Shown piece by piece: positions 1 through 11,717 of a stretch of DNA of 64,000 nt. Position 1 is the first letter of the stretch, and each line of letters begins with the position of its first letter. Source of the DNA: Microglena sp. YARC (taxonomy: Eukaryota > Chlorophyta > Chlorophyceae > Chlamydomonadales > Chlamydomonadaceae); assembly GCA_022414725.1 (NCBI GenBank), contig CM039465.1, positions 24,288,466 through 24,352,465 on the forward strand, in the 5' to 3' direction. Position numbers and translations under genes: made by a program. The notes under the pieces are model-generated. The model made no database searches and was not told the origin of the DNA. It saw only the letters and a list, made by a program, of their open reading frames with translations.

Positions 1-2369
1 AGTGTAACAGCTCAGGATGCACTTAGCAGCTTGAGGGGTTAGTCTAGTGTAACAGGCTACGTGATGTATGTTTATGTGTAAGTCGATATGCGTAAGCTAG
101 CAGAACAGTAAGGGGGGTACCTAGGTAGGGGATGTAGAGTTGCTTGGAAAGAACGTCTTCGTGGTAGGAGTAGAAGGGTTCGTCCCGAGTAGCTCGTGTC
201 TATGTATTCAATGTACGCGTTGAGAGCGATGAGGCAGTACATGGGCATGGTACTGTATCATGTGCGTTCGTCACGTGGCTTACGGGTACGGTGTACCCGT
301 ATGCCTTGCTGGACGGCCAGAGTACCCGCGAAGGGTTCTGTACCGTTACAAGTGCAGGGAGCACAGATAGGGGCAGGATGGTGATAAGCAGAGCATGGCC
401 TGCGTTACAGAGCAATGAAGGGCAGGGAGGATGGCAAGGGGCAGGACAGTGACGTGCAAAGCAGGGTATGCGTTAGAGATCAATGAAGGGCAGTACATAG
501 ACAGAGGCATAGTAAAGATGCAGTTACAGAGATGATGGCAGAGACAGTGACACAAACATAGACAGATGCACGTGGGCACCACCTAGGCATGAATCAAGAC
601 ATAATTCCCTATGCCACACAACTGTTGCGAAACCGCACCTACAAGCAAGCTTCACTTATCACTTACGTTGTTGTCCAAAAGCCTCATGTGACAGTGGAAC
701 ATCAGAACTGGGAGGGAAGACAGAGCAATGGTCCCTGCAAATACAGTATGCAGGCATAGTTAAATTAAGTAGCACCCTTTACTTCTTATTTGATGATAGT
801 TTAAAGCCCCCTTCTCTTGTGTCAACAATTGCCAAGCGCTCAAGCAGACTGACAAGCAAGTATTCATGCGTGCAACAGATAGGCATGCAGGCAACCAAGC
901 CACTTTTCCATGGCTGAACACTCTATGCCTAGCACCTCCAAGCTGCAGTCACCATCCAGATAGTCAGCCAATCAGTCACCAAGGAGTAAGACAGAAAGGC
1001 AGGCATACAGACATGAATGCACAAAAGGAGGCATGCAAGCAGGTGGACACTATTTAGGCATGTGATAAAGTCAGAATTCCCTAGGCCACATTGATATGAA
1101 ACCCTACCTACAAGCAAGCTTCAGACCGCTACCAGACAGAGCATGGGTCCCTGCAAAAAAGAAGGGCGGGCATAGTTACATTTATTGACACCCTTTGTGT
1201 TGTTTTTGCGTATTGGTAGGGAGATCCCCCTGGAAGTACAACCTGCCTCAATATTTGACCGTGTCCAGAGCAACGTCGGCGTCGGGTGGGCTGCCGAGAT
1301 GCTACAATTTCTGCAACTTGTCCATGCGGTGGCGTTACAGCAGCGCCGACCAGGCTTCCTAGTTGAGGAGTTGACGACGCACGGGCCGCTGGCTGCAAAA
1401 TACCATGCATCCAGCAGATGCACTGACAACCTACACAAGTCTAGCGTAGTCGGATCGGTCGCGAGCATTAGCGGAACCGATGTAAGGTAATTTGCGTAGT
1501 AAATAAGACGAGAGCATTGGTCAAATTTCAATAAACAATCTGACGCACTACCTCGCACGCGGAAGGCGGGAGAGGGCGTGGCGCATTAATCCTGTGAAGA
1601 AAGCTGGAAATAATGGAGGAAACAAAGCAGGACGCCAAAAATATCAAGTAGCAACAAACACATGCGTTGGGCGAGGGAGGGAAGAATTTGTGGTAGGAGA
1701 TCGAGAGATAGAATGAAGGTTGGCGTGGGTTGCGACGGCTTGCCCTGGCCATATTGCCATGGCTGTAATCGTACAGACATTTCGCCATGCCGCGTCCAAT
1801 CCGCCTTGGCTAAATGTACGTGTAAGGGCACCCTGCGAAAACATCTATCAAAATTACTACGAGGCCTGCCAGGTCATCGCAAGTCACACTAATATTTCAG
1901 TGTGACTTAGGCTTTCATCACAGTGATTAAAATCGTCCTGGTTTCGCCCTACAACAGCGCCATTTTCGACGCATGCAGCGAAAGCACATCGGTGACTTTG
2001 GGTGTCCATTTTCCCGAATGAAAGCTATTCGCCAACCAGTAGTTTGCGCTAGTACTTCGTTGCCTAATTGTTCATCCTATCTCGGAATCGCTGGCAGGTT
2101 CGCAAGAATGACCTATCGAAAAGGTTGCTAACAGACCCTCGAGCGACAGAAAGCTGCATACCCCTTCGCGTATTACAACTCAATAGTTAACGTGCGATCG
2201 AGGAGTTATTGGTCACGCTTCAGTCTACGAAAAGTTCTGGGTGTCTGTCGGGATCGCTGGTTTGAGGTGAGCCGAGACATTTCGTCCACTGTACGCCTAC
2301 ATTTATCTGTAGTTCCGCTGCAAATCGTGTCTTTCGCCTACATTTAGCGAAATTGTCACTTCCCCGAGT
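1..2369. other. No recognisable gene
   Basis: Only short open frames without recognisable domains occur here. The first 600 bases are rich in degenerate GGGCAG/ATAGACAG-like short repeats. I see no RNA gene and no transposon ends. Confidence 0.5.
583..1205. repeat. Diverged direct repeat pair (583-800 and 1056-1205)
   Basis: The two copies share, in the same order, a TAGGCATG start, AATTCCCTA.GCCACA, CCTACAAGCAAGCTTCA, GGTCCCTGCAAA and GGCATAGTTA, ending near a CACCCTTT block. They are diverged and carry small indels. This may be an old dispersed repeat; no coding content was seen. Confidence 0.55.
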
Positions 2370-2812
2370 GATTGCTGCCTTCTGGATCTGTGGCTTCAGC
2401 TCCGCAGGAGCCACCGCCTCCGCCTGTGGAGACGCCACCTCCTGCCCCTCCCGCTCCGATGGAAGTGCCCCTTTCGTGTCAAGCTTGGGAGCATCTGCTC
2501 ACTGGAAGCCCTGCTCCGGACTTGCCATTGCGGACTTTGAGGCATGTCCGTCGTGCTCAAGTGGATACTGAGAGCCTGGACATCTCCCTGTTTGGTAGGC
2601 TTGATGTTCCTGCTACTCAGACTGCTACAGCTAATGGGTTCAAGGGGCGTGTGATGGCTTTATCTGAACTGGGGCAGCAATGTCGTGATTTTCTGGGGGG
2701 TGTGATTGTAGGCATTCAGTATCCTGCTAGGAATGGTTCCTTTGGTGCTGGGTGGCGTGCACAGGCCCGGAAGGTAGGCTACCAGTTTGTGCGTCGGCCG
2801 TTCACTCGCTAA
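2370..2812 (+). pseudogene. copia gag, N-terminal part
   Basis: An open frame of about 146 codons with a proline-rich start is followed by a soluble segment ending at a stop just before the main gag block. Its position directly upstream of the capsid-like frame suggests it is the gag N-terminus, separated by a stop codon. I recognise no domain in it. The true start is unknown. Confidence 0.45.
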
Positions 2813-2820
2813 CCTGTAGC

Positions 2821-3517
2821 GCCAGATTTTGAGCTGTTAGTGGAAAATGCCAGGTCCTTGACTGAGATCAGGAACATAGACGATCAGCGCGCGTATGACG
2901 CTGGTCTGGCGGCTGCAGAATACTTTCTGCAGGTTATTAGGGATTACTATGCTTCCCTATCTGCTGCTCCTGTTTCATCTTCTAGGCACCTTGCTGCTTC
3001 TCCAGCCTCTCTTGGTGAGTCCTCTGTCGATCTTGCTCTGTTGGGACTGAACGCCCTGCACATTGACCGCCAGAACTTCATGATCTTGTCCATGATGTTG
3101 GCTCATATGACAGACGACCTTGTAAAGGTCTATCAGGATTACGCAACCCCTAAGGATATCTTTCTTGATATCCGAAGGTGGCATTCTGATAGTCTCTCTG
3201 CAGAGGTTCCTCTGTTGATGAGCCAGCTTCGTGATGCAGTGATGCGCCCTGACGAAAGGGTTGATGGGTTCTTTCGCAGGGTTCGGGGCTACTGCTCCGA
3301 CGTGCGCAGTGCGCGTTCTCCTGTTGCGCAGGATTATGCCATGGGGATTATCATTGGGGGTATCCCGATGGCGCGTTTCGATTCTCTTCGTCTGAAGTTC
3401 GGGATGATGCGCCAGCGTGAGATCCCTGTAGATTACTTGTCATGTCTGAGTGAGTACCGCAACATAGACATCCTTAACATAGCGCTCCCCAAGTCGGACT
3501 CCAGGCATCTTGGGTGA
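2821..3517 (+). pseudogene. copia gag, capsid-like part
   Basis: An open frame of about 225 codons, largely helical in character, contains the blocks RVDGFFRRVRGYC and LPKSDSRHLG and ends at TGA (3515-3517). Copia Gag proteins carry a helical capsid region directly before a zinc knuckle, and a knuckle-like motif follows here in another frame. It is therefore called by position and character, not by a strong motif. It is broken at both ends and is not expected to be functional. Confidence 0.6.
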
Positions 3518-3773
3518 GTGGTCCCGGGACCTTCCCCACTCTCCTGCCAATGCTGCTTTTCAGCATGGGCAGGGATCTGGTTCTCAGGGTTCCAGCTCTG
3601 CCAAGCGTGTCCTGGAGTGCACTTGGGGACCCTGCCCCAACAAGAAGTCCCACAAGGAGGAGAACTGTTGGACTAAGCATCCGCATCTGCGAAAGTCCAA
3701 GTTTGGGCTGCAGGGTAAAGCGCCCGTGCCCATCAACTTGGCCCTTCCAGCTACGTTGACTTCCAAACAGTAG
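3510..3773 (+). pseudogene. copia nucleocapsid, zinc-knuckle-like
   Basis: In a frame shifted from the capsid block, the peptide CTWGPCPNKKSHKEENCW shows a C-x4-C-x5-H-x4-C spacing. This is a variant of the retroviral CCHC knuckle that binds RNA. Basic residues surround it, as usual for a nucleocapsid. It ends at a TAG at 3771-3773, so it is disconnected from the protease that follows. Confidence 0.6.
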
Positions 3774-3869
3774 TTGTCCTCCCTGCAGGCACAGATTGAT
3801 GGGTATGCTCTGGATAAGAAGTAGGAGGTAAGCTCTGTCCTTTTCTCTTGCAACACGAAGTTCTCAAAC

Positions 3870-4177
3870 GTGTGTAGCCCTAGTCTCTCTGAGGGTGTCT
3901 GGCATGTTGACTCGGGGGCTGCATTGTCTATTACTGGTGACATGTCCCTGTTCTTAGTGTATAATGCTTCTTCAAATGGCCCAGCTGTTAGATTTGGTGA
4001 TGGGGTGGTTCAACGGTCAGCAGGCAGTGGATCCATTGTGTTATGTAGTGATTGGTTACCAACACCAATCACTCTATCCAATGTTCTCTACATCCCTCAC
4101 TGTCCGGTGAATCTCCTGTCAGTAAATGCTGTGGTTTATTCATTCCCATCACTGCCAGATTTCTTTTGATAGTACTA
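3870..4177 (+). pseudogene. copia aspartic protease
   Basis: The frame contains WHVDSGAALSITGD, the catalytic D-S-G-A motif of copia proteases with its usual W-x-x-D lead. Further on is VLYIPHCPVNLLSV, the second conserved block that ends copia protease domains. The reading is cut by a hAT-like insertion whose target duplication begins at 4178. Across the insertion the sequence resumes in the expected order, showing that the element was continuous before. Confidence 0.8.
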
Positions 4178-4185
4178 GCTGTACT

Positions 4186-5740
4186 CAGGGTACTTCAAAG
4201 CGCGCGCTTTTGCGCTTTTGAGCGCTGACTTTTTGACACCCTTGCGCGCTATAGCGCAGATTTTTGCAACCCCTGTGCGCTTAGCGCGCTGTCTTTTTGA
4301 ACACTAGTGCGCTTTCCTCTTTTCAGTCTCTCATAGAAAGAGCTGAAACCGCAGTCCCCCTGTGCGCTTTCTCAATTTTTGAATGACAGTCACTGACTCA
4401 TTGAGTGACTGACTGAGTGACTCAAGGGGTGGGATTCAAATAGTGTGAGGCAGCCATCCTGACTAGGTAGCACTGTAGCAGCACGCGGCGAGCCGTCGAC
4501 CGTGCAATTTGAACGCTAACTGAAACAACCGTATTCTGGACTGGTAAATACAACACCCGGCAGAGTGTGGTTAAGTCAAAATCCTATCTCTGGGCTTATT
4601 CAACGCTTCCGTTCCTCGCCCCTGCTCATCTGCTGCTCATCTGTTGCCATTTCGTCACAGCTGACTGCTCAAGTCTGATAGGCTCCTTCTAACCCACCCA
4701 ACGTAAGTTCGATTGCGTCTGAATCGACGAGTCGAGTACTCTTTCAGCTTGTTGAGTTGTGACCTGCCGAATTCCTGGAAACGCGCTGACATCAAGTGTC
4801 TAAACTTTTCCTGTCCCCCTTGTGAAGTCCTTGTCCTCGACTCCTCGTAGCCCAGTCGCCAAGTCGCAGTCCTCGCTCCTCACTTCCCCTTCGCCACCTC
4901 CTTTTCACTCTCCTCCTCCTGCTCCTCCTCTCCCTCTTCCTTTCCGCCTCCTCCTTCCTGCTCTACTCGCCTGTCGCCTCTGCTGCTCGCCTCTGCTCGC
5001 CTCTGCTGCTCTCCTAGTCATCCCTACCGCTCTCCTAGTCACCCCTACCGCTCTCCTAGTCGCCCCTACTGCTGCGATGGGCAAGCAGGATAACCCGACG
5101 AAGAAGGCCAAAACCGCTGGGGTCCCGACAGCGAAGACCAAGAACTACTGGGCTACGAGTATGTTCGATTGCTTGGGTACATAATTTGATCGAGCTGTAT
5201 CTGTGTGTGTTACGTTTGCTTATCGAGTTGCGACCTATGTCCTGGAATCTGCTGGATGCCATCATATCTTCTTGGCTAAATCAACTCCTTCCACTTTGTG
5301 CAGCCGGATCCGTTGCCGTTTCTGCGTTCCGACGAAGCGGAAGGGAACCATTGCGGCTGCACTGGATGCTTCAGCCGGTCCTTCGGCCTTGCGGTGTTCT
5401 GTCCCACGAGACACTCGCACTCCATCCGTGCATGCTTCAGCCGGTCCTTCAATTTGTAACAGGTTTCCACCTCCAATTTGTAACAGGTTTCCACCCCCAC
5501 CCCCACCCACACACACCCCCACAAGAGTCTCTCTGGCACCCCACCAGTTCACCAGCAGCACAGGAAAAGCGCAGGAAAAAAACGGTTGCGCGCTTTAAGC
5601 GCAGTTTTTTCTTTTTGTATAGCGCTTTTTTTACGCTTTTGGAAAGCGCTGCGTTTTTTTTGCCTCTGCGCTTATAGCGCAGATATTTTTTTCTCCAGTG
5701 CGCTATAGCGCTGGTCAAATTGGCCAATTGAAGTACCCTG
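4186..5740. mobile_element. hAT-like non-autonomous DNA transposon (1,555 bp) inside copia
   Basis: The ends are inverted repeats: CAGGGTACTTCAA at the left and its reverse complement at the right. They are flanked by 8-bp direct repeats GCTGTACT (4178-4185) and GCTGTAAT (5741-5748), differing at one base. CAGGG-type termini with 8-bp target duplications are typical of hAT elements. Both subterminal regions are packed with GCGC/AGCGC and palindromic GCGCTATAGCGC motifs, possible transposase-binding sites (inference). The interior has a C/T-rich stretch, a CCCCCAC microsatellite and a short candidate exon. No full transposase is present. Confidence 0.8.
5077..5184 (+). CDS. Candidate N-terminal exon fragment in the hAT-like element
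   Basis: A short frame opens with MGKQDNPTKKAKTAG, continues through a lysine-rich stretch and ends at TAA 5182-5184. It follows a long C/T-rich region that could be a 5' leader. A basic start is compatible with a hAT transposase N-terminus before its zinc finger, but no zinc finger or catalytic core follows. This is only a candidate relic. Confidence 0.25.
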   Translation: MGKQDNPTKKAKTAGVPTAKTKNYWATSMFDCLGT

Positions 5741-5748
5741 GCTGTAAT

Positions 5749-6690
5749 GCCACACATGCCTCTTCTGTCTTATGGTCTTTTCCTGCCTCTAGTGATGGTG
5801 TGTATAAGTTTGCATGTAGGCCTTGTGCTTCTCCCCATGGGTGTTTTGTTCGTAGTGCAGACACTTATCCTATTTTTGCACTTGATGTTGATGAGGATGG
5901 TGGAGTTCTTATCCCTACTACCCTTGAATGGCTGTGGCATACATCGGCGGCTGGGTCACCTTGGCTATGACGCCATGCATCTTGTCAGGGATAAGATGGT
6001 TAAGAACTTGCCCCTCACCATGCATCAAGTGAAAAAGCTGGCCAAGATCCCTTGTGGTGCTTGTCTGAAGGCTAAGGCCAAACGTTTGCCTTTTCCTAAA
6101 GAAAGCACCACAAAGATCCCTGCACCTTATGCTGAGGTATTGGCCTTGAGGTCCAGGGTTGAGGCTCCCTTAGCAGTTCAGACTACCATCCTTAGGTGGA
6201 TGACTCAGATACATGGTTTGTGTTCAAGTGTTTGAGGTCTGACAGGGCTAAGGAATTTTTGGTTAAGTGGTTTGAAGAATGGTTGATCAAGGTTGGGGCA
6301 GTTCACGAGTTGTCGATGATGTACACTGCTCAGCAGAATGCAACTGTAAAGAGGTACAATGGGGTCTTGCAGAATGTAGCTAGGAGTATTCACTCAGAGT
6401 CTAAGCTTCCTAAGACCTTCTGGCCCTATGCCTTTCTCAGTGCATATTATCTTCACAACCGTCTGCCCAACCAGGGTGAAAATACTCCTTATGAGCTATT
6501 CTTTGGTGTGGTTCCTGATGTGTCGTTGTTACGTGTCTTTGGTTCCCCTTGCTATGTTACTTTAGTCAACGGGAAGTAGCGTAACAAGCTTGATGAAAGG
6601 GCATTATCTGGTAGACTGGTTGGGTATTCCCTGGTGAGTAAGGGTTATTTTGTTTGGGTTCCAAAGTTGCGCCAGGTAGTACATTGCTAC
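5749..6690 (+). pseudogene. copia GAG-pre-integrase and integrase core (decayed)
   Basis: The peptide HRRLGHLGYDAMHLV, then CGACLKAKAKRLPFP, is the zinc-binding GAG-pre-integrase region. The reading is shifted near 5945 by a short ACAT insertion that splits the LWH-RRLGH block. The first half of the integrase core is largely missing. The second half (6196-6579) keeps LRSDRAKEF, which holds the second catalytic Asp, and QQNATVKR, where the usual motif is QQNGVAER. The catalytic Glu is therefore Lys. A stop at 6577-6579 precedes a further in-frame integrase tail. The element is inactive. Confidence 0.8.
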
Positions 6691-7464
6691 AATGGACCGG
6701 CCAGCCCAACCGTTTACATGGCATATGCACCCTTGTGCTAACGGTATATGCTCTTGAGCACCCTTGTTTCCCCTAAACCGTTAGGTCCACTTGTACTTGT
6801 TCCAATTAACCAGCGAAACACACCGTTGTTGTGCTAGCTGGACTCTTGATCCTACGGTTGAGTGCCAACAAGGGTGCGGCCGCCCGTTCAATTCCTCTTG
6901 CAAGCGCGCTTTGTTGGAAGTCGCGCGGAACTGCGCATATGGTGTATCTCTCCCATCCTATCGCTTCAAATAATAGCTCAGCGCCGAATGTTGACAAATG
7001 ATAGATGATTCGAAATCGTGCAACACTTTTGCGTGCACAGATGCACCAGCTTTACATCCCGAATGCTCGATTTAACCAAAGGCATGTAGGAATTGATTTG
7101 ATCTTCATGTGAATCGCTTGGTAGAAGATCGCTGCTCGATGCCTGGTTGACAGAGGTCGTTAGTCGTTCTCGGCGTGATGCAATTAGGTGGAATGCATGC
7201 AAATTCAGGCAAATGCTTGACAGTTGGATGTAAGCTACATTTGCTGTTGATCTTGCCCCCTGCTGCTGCCGCTCCCGTTGCTCTTACCGTTACTGTTTCC
7301 GTAGTTGTTTTCCGTCAGTTGCTGGTCGCTTTATTGCTCTTGTTAGATGGTTCAGCTGCTGCTCCTACCATACATCTGCTGTTGATATTACCCATGCTCT
7401 TCCTCTTGCCTAAGGCTATTTTCACGGCCTTGACCGCCTTCTCGTTCTTCAATGTACATGCCTT
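6691..7464. other. No recognisable gene between copia fragment and satellite
   Basis: No coding match, RNA gene or transposon end was seen. A run of CTG/GCT-rich sequence (7250-7450) produces an open frame of low complexity that I do not consider real. Confidence 0.4.
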
Positions 7465-10400
7465 ATTGTGCTTGCCACAGAATGCATGCAAGTGTTTAGG
7501 TTAACATTGTGCACTATGGTAGGACCAACCAGCCAACCTTATTACTCCTACACACATAGACATACACACTTAAAGCTGCGACGTTGCTTGTGCCCACTAA
7601 CCTGAACGTAACACCTTACCATATGTAGGGCATCCTATGAAGACTGCATCCCCCCGTCCTTTCAGATGCACTACTTGATGATGGGCTGTCTAATGTATGG
7701 ACTGATGGCGGGGCTGATGTTGCCATGATGTGAGAGCGTTCTTAGTAGTGGTGAGTTTGCGTTTCTGTGTACTTGCTTCTTGCGTGTGTGGGTTGCATGT
7801 AGCACTGCAGTATTGTGCTAATATGATCCGGGGAACCAGGTCTATGTGTATTTGTCTGTCAACGTGTAAGAACTAGGAGAATGGTATAGGGGGTTTGCAA
7901 TAGTTAAAATAATTCATCGCATGTGCACCTTCACATGTTGCTTGTGCACTGCCCGCATTTATGTGGTGCATGAAAGTGCCTTAAGGTGCTTGCCACAGCA
8001 TGCATGCATGTGTATAGGTTAACACTGTGCACTATTGTAGGGCCTTGCTTGTCGCTCTTGCACACACACATACACCCTGCGCACCAGGCATCGTTGCTTG
8101 TGCACTGCGCGCATTTAAGTGGCGCATGAAAGTGCCTTAAGGTGCTTGCCACAGCATGCATGCATGTGTATAGGTTAACACTGTGCACTATTGTAGGGCC
8201 TTGCTTGTCGCTCTTGCACACACACATACACCCTGCGCACCAGACATTGTTGCTTGTGCACTGCGCGCATTTATGTGGCGCATGAAAGTGCCTTAAGGTG
8301 CTTGCCACATCATGCATGCATGTGAATAGGTTAACACTGTGCACTATTGTAGGACCTTGCTTGTCGCTCTTGCACACACACATACACCCTGCGCACCGGA
8401 ACATAGTTGCGTGTGCACTGCGCGCATTTATGTGGCGCATGAAAGTGCCTTAAGGTGCTTGCCACAACATGCATGCATGTGTATAGGTTAACACTATGCA
8501 CTATTGTAGGGCCTTGCTTGTCGCTCTTGCACACCCCACACACATACTGCCTGCGCACCGGAACTTTGTTGCTTGTGCACTCCCCGCATTATTGTGGCGC
8601 ATCAAAGTGCCTTGAGGTGCTTGCCACAGCATGCATGCATGTGTTTAGGTTAACATTGTGCACTATGGTAGGACCAACCAGCCAAACTTATCACTCCTAC
8701 ACACATAGACATACACACTTAAAGCTGCGACGTTGCTTGTGCCCACTAACTTGAATGTAACACCTTGCCATATGTAGGGCATCTTATGGAGACTGCATCC
8801 CCCTGTCCTTTCAGATGCACTACTTGATGATGGGCTGTCTAATGTATGGACTGATAGCGGGGCTGATGTTGCCATGATGTGAGAGCGTTCTTAGTAGTGG
8901 TGAGTTTGGTTTTGTGACGTACTTGCTTCTTGCGTGTGGGTTGCATGTAGCACTGCAGTATTGTGCTAATATGATGCGGGGAACCGGGTCTATGTGTATT
9001 TGTCTTTCAATGTGTAAGGACTAGGACAATGGAATAGTGTGTTTGCAGTAGTTAAAATAATTCATCGCATGTGCACCTTCACATGTTGCTTGTGCACTGC
9101 CCGCATTTATGTGGCGCATGAAAGTGCCTTAAGGTGCTTGCCACAACATGCATGCATGTGTATAGGTTAACACTGTGCACTATTGTAGGGCCTTGCTTGT
9201 CGCTCTTGCACACACATGCATACACCTGCGCACCGGAACTTTGTTGCTTGTGCACTGCGCGCATTTATGTGGCGCATGAAAGTGCCTAAAAAGTGCTTGC
9301 CACAGCATGCATGCATGTGTAAGGTTAACATTGTGCGCACTTATGGTAGGACCAACCAGCCAAACTTATCACTCTTACACACATAGACATACACACTTAA
9401 AGCTGCGACGTTGCTTGTGCCCACTAACTTGAATGTAACACCTTACGATATGTAGGGCATCCTATGGAGACTGCATCCCCCCGTCCTTTTAGATGCACTA
9501 CTTGATGATGGGCTGTCTGATGTATGGACTGATAGCGGGGCTGATGTTGCCATGATGTGAGAGCGTTCTTAGTAGTGGTGAGTTTGGTTTTGTGACCGTT
9601 ACTTGCTTCTTGCGTGTGTGTGGTTTGCATGTAGCACTGCAGTATTGTGCTAATATGATGCGGGGAACTGGGTCTATGTGTATTTGTCTGTCAATGTGTA
9701 AGAACTAGGACAATGGAATAGTGTGTTTGCAGTAGTTAAAATAATTCATCGCATGTGCACCTTCACATGTTGCTTGTGCACTGCCCGCATTTATGTGGCG
9801 CATGAAAGTGCCTTAAGGTGCTTGCCACAACATGCATGCATGTGTATAGGTTAACACTGTGCACTATTGTAGGGCCTTGCTTGTCGCTCTTGCACACACA
9901 TACACCCTGCGCACCGAAACTTTGTTGCTTGTGCACTGCGCGCATTTATGTGGCGCATGAAAGTGCCTAAAAGTGCTTGCCACAGCATGCATGCATGTGT
10001 ATAGGTTAACATTGTGCACTATGGTAGGACCAACCAGCCAAACTTATCACTCCTACACACATAGACATACACACTTAAAGCTGCGACGTTGCTTGTGCCC
10101 ACTAACTTGAATGTAACACCTTACCATATGTAGGGCATCCTATGGAGACTACATCCCCCCGTCCTTTTAGATGCACTACTTGATGATGGGCTGTCTGATG
10201 TATGGACTGATAGCGGGGCTGATGTTGCCATGATGTGAGAGCGTTCTTAGTAGTGGTGAGTTTGGTTTTGTGACGTACTTGCTTCTTGCGTGTGTGGGTT
10301 GCATGTAGCACTGCAGTATTTATGTGCAAATATGATGCGGGGGAACCGGGTCTATGTGTATTTGTCTGTCAATGTGTAAGAACTAGGACAATGGAATAGT

Positions 10401-11715
10401 GTGTTTGCAGTAGTTAAAATAATTCATCGCATGTGCACCTTCACATGTTGCTTATGCACTGCCCGCATTTATGTGGCGCATGAAAGTGCCTTAAGGTGCT
10501 TGCCACAACATGCATGCATGTGTATAGGTTAACACTGTGCACTATTGTAGGGCCTTGCTTGTCGCTCTTGCACACACATACACCCTGCGCACCGGAACTT
10601 TGTTGCTTGTGCACTGCGCGCATTTATGTGGCGCATGAAAGTGCCCATAAGTGCTTGCCACAGCATGCATGCATGTGTATAGGTTAACATTGTGCACTAT
10701 GGTAGGACCAACCAGCCAAACTTATCACTCCTACACACATAGACATACACACTTAAAGCTGCGACGTTGCTTGTGCCCACTAACTTGAATGTAACACCTT
10801 ACGATATGTAGGGCATCCAATGGAGACTACATCCCCCCGTCCTTTTAGATGCACTACTTGATGATGGGCTGTCTGATGTATGGACTGATAGCGGGGCTGA
10901 TGTTGCCATGATGTGAGAGCGTTCTTAGTAGTGGTGAGTTTGGTTTTGTGACGTACTTGCTTCTTGCGTGTGTGGGTTGCATGTAGCACTGCAGTATTGT
11001 GCTAATATGATGCGGGGAACCGGGTCTATGTGTATTTGTCTGTCAATGTGTAAGAACTAGGACAATGGAATAGTGTGTTTGCAGTAGTTAAAATAATTCA
11101 TCGCATGTGCACCTTCACATGTTGCTTGTGCACTGCCCGCATTTATGTGGCGCATGAAAGTGCCTTAAGGTGCTTGCCACAACATGCATGCATGTGTATA
11201 GGTTAACACTGTGCACTATTGTAGGGCCTTGCTTGTCGCTCTTGCACACACATACACCCTGCGCACCGGAACTTTGTTGCTTGTGCACTGCGCGCATTTA
11301 TGTGGCGCATGAAAGTGCCTAAAAGTGCTTGCCACAGCATGCATGCATGTGTATAGGTTAACATTGTGCACTATGGTAGGACCAACCAGCCAAACTTATC
11401 ACTCCTACACACATAGACATACACACTTAAAGCTGCGACGTTGCTTGTGCCCACTAACTTGAATGTAACACCTTACCATATGTAGGGCATCCTATGGAGA
11501 CTGCATCCCCCCTTTCTTTTAGATGCACTACTTGATGATGGGCTGTCTGATGTATGGACTGATAGCAGGGCTGATGTTGCCATGATGTGAGAGCGTTCTT
11601 AGTAGTGGTGAGTTTGGTTTTGTGATGTACTTGCTTCTTGCGTGTGTGGGTTGCATGTAGCACTGCAGTATTGTGCTAATATGATGCGGGGAACCGGGTC
11701 TATGTGTATTTGCGT
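7465..11715. repeat. Two-level tandem satellite (156-bp monomer, 678-bp higher-order unit)
   Basis: The marker AAAGCTGCGACGTTGC recurs at about 7572, 8721, 9399, 10077, 10754 and 11429, giving intervals of 1149, 678, 678, 677 and 675. Each standard unit has two ~156-bp monomers (marker TTGCTTGTGCACTG, with a palindromic GCATGCATGC core) plus a ~365-bp spacer. The first long unit has five monomers, that is three extra (3 x 157 = 471). Short Cys/His-rich minus-strand frames inside are by-products of the repeat. The array stops abruptly where the copia palindrome starts. Confidence 0.9.
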
Positions 11716-11717
11716 GT

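Larger units (their letters stand above)
2370..6690 (+). mobile_element. Degenerate Ty1/copia retrotransposon, 5' portion (gag to integrase)
   Basis: Gag, zinc knuckle, aspartic protease, GAG-pre-integrase and integrase-core fragments follow one another in the copia order on the plus strand. They are broken by stops and frameshifts and by a DNA transposon at 4186-5740. The coding match stops near 6690, after the integrase C-terminal part, and no reverse transcriptase follows. The copia reverse-transcriptase/RNase H pieces at 11.7-13.5 and 20.0-21.7 kb begin roughly where this fragment ends, so the pieces may derive from one element that was later rearranged (inference). No LTR was identified at either end. 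Confidence 0.85.

Noticed and set aside
7931..11297. Repeated 60-residue Cys/His peptides on the minus strand
   Set aside because: They repeat with the 156/678-bp satellite and have no independent support as genes.
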